Shown here one piece after another: positions 60,549 through 64,000 of a stretch of 64,000 bases of DNA. The stretch comes from Methylocystis sp. L43. GTDB lineage: Bacteria; Pseudomonadota; Alphaproteobacteria; Rhizobiales; Beijerinckiaceae. The notes beneath the pieces were generated by a model, which had not been told where the DNA came from, did no database searches, and was given only the letters and a program-made list of their open reading frames with translations. The stretch is from positions 1-64,000 of the forward strand of contig NZ_JADNRA010000027.1 of assembly GCF_015709525.1 (NCBI RefSeq), given 5' to 3'. Position 1 is the stretch's first letter. The number at the start of each line of letters is the position of its first letter. The position numbers and the translations under genes were made by a program.

Positions 60549-61249
60549 TGACGACGCCAAGCTATGTCGCAAGACGCGGCGAACTCGAGGCCTATTTCGA
60601 CCGGACCGCTGTCGAGGCATGGAAGCGCCTGACCTCCGACGCGCCGGTCAATCGCATTCGCGCCACGGTGCGCGCCGGCCGCGAGGCCATGCGCAACAGG
60701 CTGTTGTCCTGGCTGCCGCAGGACCTGCGTGGCCAGCGTTTGCTCGACGCCGGTTGCGGCACGGGCGCGCTGGCGATTGAGGCGGCGCGTCGCGGCGCCG
60801 AGGTCGTTGCGGTCGATCTTTCGCCGACGCTGATCGCTCTGGCGCAAGAGCGCGCGCCCCGCGATTTCGGCGCGGGCCGCGTGACCTTCGCCGTTGGCGA
60901 CATGCTGAATCCGGCCTTTGGGCGTTTCGATCATGTCGTCGCCATGGACAGTCTGATCCATTACGAGGGCGCCGATATCGCGCGAACGCTCGCCGCTTTG
61001 GCGCCGCGCGTCGACGGCAAGCTGATCTTCACCATCGCGCCGCGCACGGCGGCCCTTGCGGCGATGCACGCCCTCGGACAGCTGTTCCCGCGCGGCAATC
61101 GCTCCCCGGCCATTGCGCCGATCGCGCTTTCTTCGCTCGAACGGCAGATGGCGGCGCAGAAAGCCCTCGGCGATTGGCGCGTCGCGCAAAGCGAGACGAT
61201 CGTCAGCGGCTTTTATATCTCGCAGGCTGTGGAGGCGCGACGCTCATGA
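60548..61249 (+). CDS. bchM: Mg-protoporphyrin IX methyltransferase BchM
   Basis: 233 residues, ATG overlapping the bchL stop (TGATG). SAM-dependent methylation of the C13 propionate. SAM motif LLDAGCGTGALAIEAARRGAEVVAVDLSP near residue 70; the end SETIVSGFYISQAVEARR is typical. Confidence 0.95.
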
Positions 61250-62688
61250 ATCGCGCCAGCGCCGTTCTGGTCAAAGGCCTGATGCGCATCGGTCCGCAGA
61301 TTCTGCCCTTTGCGGACGCAGGCTCAGCCGAACTGCCGATGCCGCGTCTGCTGCGGCTCTCGCTGTTCCAGGTGACGGTCGGCATGGCGGCGGTGCTGCT
61401 CATCGGCACGCTGAACCGCGTGATGATCGTCGAACTCGGCGTGCCCTCCTGGCTTGTCGCGCTGATGCTGTCGCTGCCGCTGCTCTTTGCGCCGTTGCGC
61501 GCACTCATCGGCTTTCGCTCCGACACGCATCGCTCGGTGCTCGGCTGGCGGCGCGTGCCTTACATCTGGTTCGGCACCATGCTGCAGTTCGGCGGCTTGG
61601 CGATCATGCCGTTCTCACTGCTCATCCTTTCAGGCGACACGACGGGACCGATTATCATCGGACAGGCGGCGGCGGCCTTGGCGTTCTTGCTAGTCGGCGC
61701 AGGTCTGCACACGGTGCAAACGGTCGGTCTCGCGCTCGCCACCGATCTCGCGCCCGCGCATACGCGCCCGCGCGTCGTCGCGCTGCTGTGCGCCATGCTG
61801 CTCGTCGGCATGGGCGTAAGCGCGCTCGCCTTCGGCGCGCTGCTTGCAAATTTCAGCGCCATCCGCCTCATTCAAGTCGTGCAGGGCGCCGCCGTCGTGA
61901 CGATGGTCCTAAACTGCGTCGCGCTGTGGAAACAAGAAGCGCGCGGCGCTCTCCCACCCTTACAGAACGTCGACTTCTCGGAAGCCTGGAAGCGTTTCGC
62001 GAGCACCGGCCGGGCGCGACGGCGGCTGTTCGCGACCGCGCTCGGCACCGCCGGCTTCAGCATGCAGGACATCTTGCTCGAACCCTATGGCGGGCGCGTG
62101 CTGCACTTGCCTGTCAGCGCAACAACGGCGCTCACCGCGATGCTGGCGCTCGGCAGCGGCGTGGGACTCGCCATCGCGGCGCGATGGCTGACGCGCGGCG
62201 CCGACGCTCACCGCGTCGCCGGCGTTGGCGCGGTCGTCGGCGTCATCGCCTTCTTCGCGGTGATCTTCGCGGCGCCGGCGGATTCCTCAACGCTGTTCAG
62301 CATCGGCGTCACGCTGATCGGGCTCGGCGGCGGCCTTTTTGCGCATGGCACGCTCACCGCCTCCATGCAGACGGCGCGGCCGGAAGATCGCGGTCTCGCG
62401 CTCGGCGCATGGGGCGCCGCGCAGGCGACCGCGGCCGGTCTCGCGATTGCGGCGAGTGGCGTGATCAATGACGCGGGCTCGATGCTTGCCGCCAGCGGCG
62501 CGCTGGGCGAGGCGCTTGTGAGTCCTGCCAGCGGCTACGCCATCGTCTACGCCATCGAAATCCTCCTGCTGCTCGCGACGGTCGTCGCGATCGGACCTTT
62601 GGTCCGCTTTACGAAACAGGACGGCGAAGCGCCGACGGACTTCGATCTCGTTCCCAATTCAAGTTTCAACTCCGGAGTGATGCAATGA
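61246..62688 (+). CDS. lhaA: Light-harvesting 1 assembly protein LhaA (PucC family)
   Basis: 480 residues, 12 probable helices, GGAGGCG before the ATG. Needed for LH1 assembly. Family marks: LSLFQVTVGMAAVLLIGTLNRVMIVELGVPSWLVALML and FRSDTHRSVLGWRRVPYIWFGTMLQFGG. Position between bchM and puhA distinguishes it from the paralogue at 48506. Confidence 0.95.
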   Translation: MNRASAVLVKGLMRIGPQILPFADAGSAELPMPRLLRLSLFQVTVGMAAVLLIGTLNRVMIVELGVPSWLVALMLSLPLLFAPLRALIGFRSDTHRSVLGWRRVPYIWFGTMLQFGGLAIMPFSLLILSGDTTGPIIIGQAAAALAFLLVGAGLHTVQTVGLALATDLAPAHTRPRVVALLCAMLLVGMGVSALAFGALLANFSAIRLIQVVQGAAVVTMVLNCVALWKQEARGALPPLQNVDFSEAWKRFASTGRARRRLFATALGTAGFSMQDILLEPYGGRVLHLPVSATTALTAMLALGSGVGLAIAARWLTRGADAHRVAGVGAVVGVIAFFAVIFAAPADSSTLFSIGVTLIGLGGGLFAHGTLTASMQTARPEDRGLALGAWGAAQATAAGLAIAASGVINDAGSMLAASGALGEALVSPASGYAIVYAIEILLLLATVVAIGPLVRFTKQDGEAPTDFDLVPNSSFNSGVMQ

Positions 62689-63452
62689 TACGCGGAGCCA
62701 TCACCAGCAACATCGATGTTGCGCAGGTTGTCCTTTACGCCTTCTTCATCTTCTTCGCCGGCCTCGTTTTCTATCTTCGTCGCGAGGATCGCCGCGAGGG
62801 CTACCCACTGGAGTCCGAAGTTGGTCCGCAAAGAGATCGCGGGTTCTTGCTGATCCCGACGCCCAAGATCTTCCTGCGGGGGGACGGCGCTAAAATTCAA
62901 GCGCCCAATTTTGAACGCGATACGCGAGCGCCGAACGCCACGAAAGTGGCGGTCTGGCCTGGCGCGCCGCTGACCCCGAACGGCGATCCCATGCTCGCCG
63001 AGGTTGGACCCGGCGCCTTTGCGCTGCGCGCCGATGTGCCGGAGAAAATGCACGACGGCCGCGATCTCATCGCGCCATTGCGCATCGCCACAAATTTTGC
63101 GGTGTCGAGCGAAGATCCCAATCCCATTGGCATGGAGGTCGTCGCCGCGGATCGACGCATCGCTGGCGTCATCAAGGACGCTTGGGTTGATCGCGCGGAA
63201 GACTTTCTGCGCTTCTATGAAGTCACGCTGAGCGAGGGTCGAGGCGACGTCCTTCTGCCCGTGCCCTTCGCCAAGGTCGACGGCGCGAGGCGGCAGATTC
63301 ATGTCGAAGCGATCCTTGCCGATCAGTTCGCCAACGTTCCAAGGACACGCAATCCCGATCAGGTGACGCTGCTCGAGGAAGAAAAGATCGCCGCCTATTA
63401 TGGCGCGGGCACGCTCTACGCGACGCCCGCAAGAGTGGAGCCGCTGCTGTGA
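62685..63452 (+). CDS. puhA: Photosynthetic reaction centre H subunit PuhA
   Basis: 255 residues. Single N-terminal helix (IDVAQVVLYAFFIFFAGLVFYLRREDRREGYPLE) and cytoplasmic PRC-barrel domain. Caps the L/M core and shapes proton entry to QB. The tail EEEKIAAYYGAGTLYATPARVEPLL is typical. ATGA overlap with lhaA; overlaps puhB by GTGA. Confidence 0.97.
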   Translation: MIRGAITSNIDVAQVVLYAFFIFFAGLVFYLRREDRREGYPLESEVGPQRDRGFLLIPTPKIFLRGDGAKIQAPNFERDTRAPNATKVAVWPGAPLTPNGDPMLAEVGPGAFALRADVPEKMHDGRDLIAPLRIATNFAVSSEDPNPIGMEVVAADRRIAGVIKDAWVDRAEDFLRFYEVTLSEGRGDVLLPVPFAKVDGARRQIHVEAILADQFANVPRTRNPDQVTLLEEEKIAAYYGAGTLYATPARVEPLL

Positions 63453-64000
63453 AGGCCATCAATCTCGAGAAGCTCTTGCCGGAAGACGTTCCACAAGGAG
63501 AGCGCATCCTGTGGCACGGCCGTCCTCAGTGGACGAGTCTCTTCCGCCGCGCCTACCGAGGCGACGTTGTCGCCGGCTACTTCGCGGCGCTGACCGCGTG
63601 GAACGTCTTCGATGCTGCGGTTGAATCTGGGGCGGGGTCCGCCGCGCTGGCGGGCGCTCGCACCCTGGCGATCGGTCTTGGCGCGCTGGCGCTGCTTGCC
63701 TTGCTCGCCTGGGCCTCGGCCCGCACGGCGCTCTTCATTATTACCTCGCGCCGCGTCGTGATGAAGATCGGGGTCGCCTTACAGGTCTTTTACAATCTGC
63801 CGTTTTCGCAGATTAGAGCCGCGGGCTTGCGCATCGAAAGCGACGATTCGGGCGATGTCATGCTGACGCTCTCACCCGACAAGCGAATCGGCTACCTGCA
63901 TCTATGGCCCTTCGCGCGCCCGTTCCGCTTCGCGCATCCAGAGCCGGCGCTGCGCGGACTCGCCGATGCAAGACATGTCGGCGATATCTTGGGGCGCGCG
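63449..64000 (+). CDS. puhB: Reaction centre assembly protein PuhB (3' end outside window)
   Basis: 184 codons are open to the last base; GTG 63449 overlaps the puhA stop. PH-like bPH2 membrane protein needed for reaction-centre assembly. Seen: LPEDVPQGERILWHGRPQW at the start, two central hydrophobic spans (including TLAIGLGALALLALLAWAS), FIITSRRVVMKIGVALQVFYNLPFSQI, and GYLHLWPFARPFRFAHPEPALRGL. The usual length is about 200-215 residues, so little is missing. Confidence 0.93.
   Translation, partial: MKAINLEKLLPEDVPQGERILWHGRPQWTSLFRRAYRGDVVAGYFAALTAWNVFDAAVESGAGSAALAGARTLAIGLGALALLALLAWASARTALFIITSRRVVMKIGVALQVFYNLPFSQIRAAGLRIESDDSGDVMLTLSPDKRIGYLHLWPFARPFRFAHPEPALRGLADARHVGDILGRA

Overview
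This is high-GC alphaproteobacterial DNA, most likely from a phototrophic, nitrogen-fixing member of the Hyphomicrobiales (Bradyrhizobium / Rhodopseudomonas / Beijerinckiaceae-Methylocystaceae type). The case rests on gene content: a nif/fix block with a NifA/sigma54 promoter, directly followed by an almost complete purple-bacterial photosynthesis gene cluster (PGC) with spirilloxanthin-type carotenoid genes, two PpsR paralogues and a kinase-less bacteriophytochrome next to ppsR. The genus cannot be fixed from the sequence alone.

Region 1 (1-16.3 kb) is the nitrogen-fixation side. It starts inside nifH, which is followed by nifQ rather than nifDK. A TGT-N10-ACA site and a -24/-12 promoter then lead an operon iscA(nif)-nifV-cysE/nifP-nifW-fixABCX-GST. 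A minus-strand operon with its own -24/-12 match encodes a Rieske ferredoxin, an unrecognised 104-aa protein, a YqeB-like protein and a truncated globin. After a hicAB pair with a third small gene come a tightly coupled SagB-type nitroreductase and AAA ATPase, divergent from a PDR/VanB-type flavin/[2Fe-2S] reductase.

Region 2 (16.4-64 kb) is the PGC: crtI-crtB-(small membrane ORF); crtD-crtC divergent from crtE-crtF; bchCXYZ-(pufQ-like)-pufBALMC ending at a strong terminator; bchE-bchJ; bchI-bchD-bchO; ppsR1; bphP-bphO; ppaA/aerR; a membrane alpha/beta hydrolase; bchG-(pucC-like)-bchP-tspO-(small membrane gene); ppsR2; and bchF-bchN-bchB-bchH-bchL-bchM-lhaA-puhA-puhB, the last running off the end. 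Together these make bacteriochlorophyll a from protoporphyrin IX, the carotenoids, the reaction centre and LH1. Not seen here: crtA, acsF, puc genes, puhC/puhE.

Regulation can be read directly. TGT-N12-ACA palindromes (PpsR/CrtJ type) lie before crtI, between crtD and crtE, before bchC (tandem, 8 bp apart), bchI and bchG, with weaker versions before bchE and bchF. The two PpsR proteins differ at the redox cysteine next to the helix-turn-helix. No tRNA, rRNA, insertion sequence, phage gene or CRISPR array was seen.
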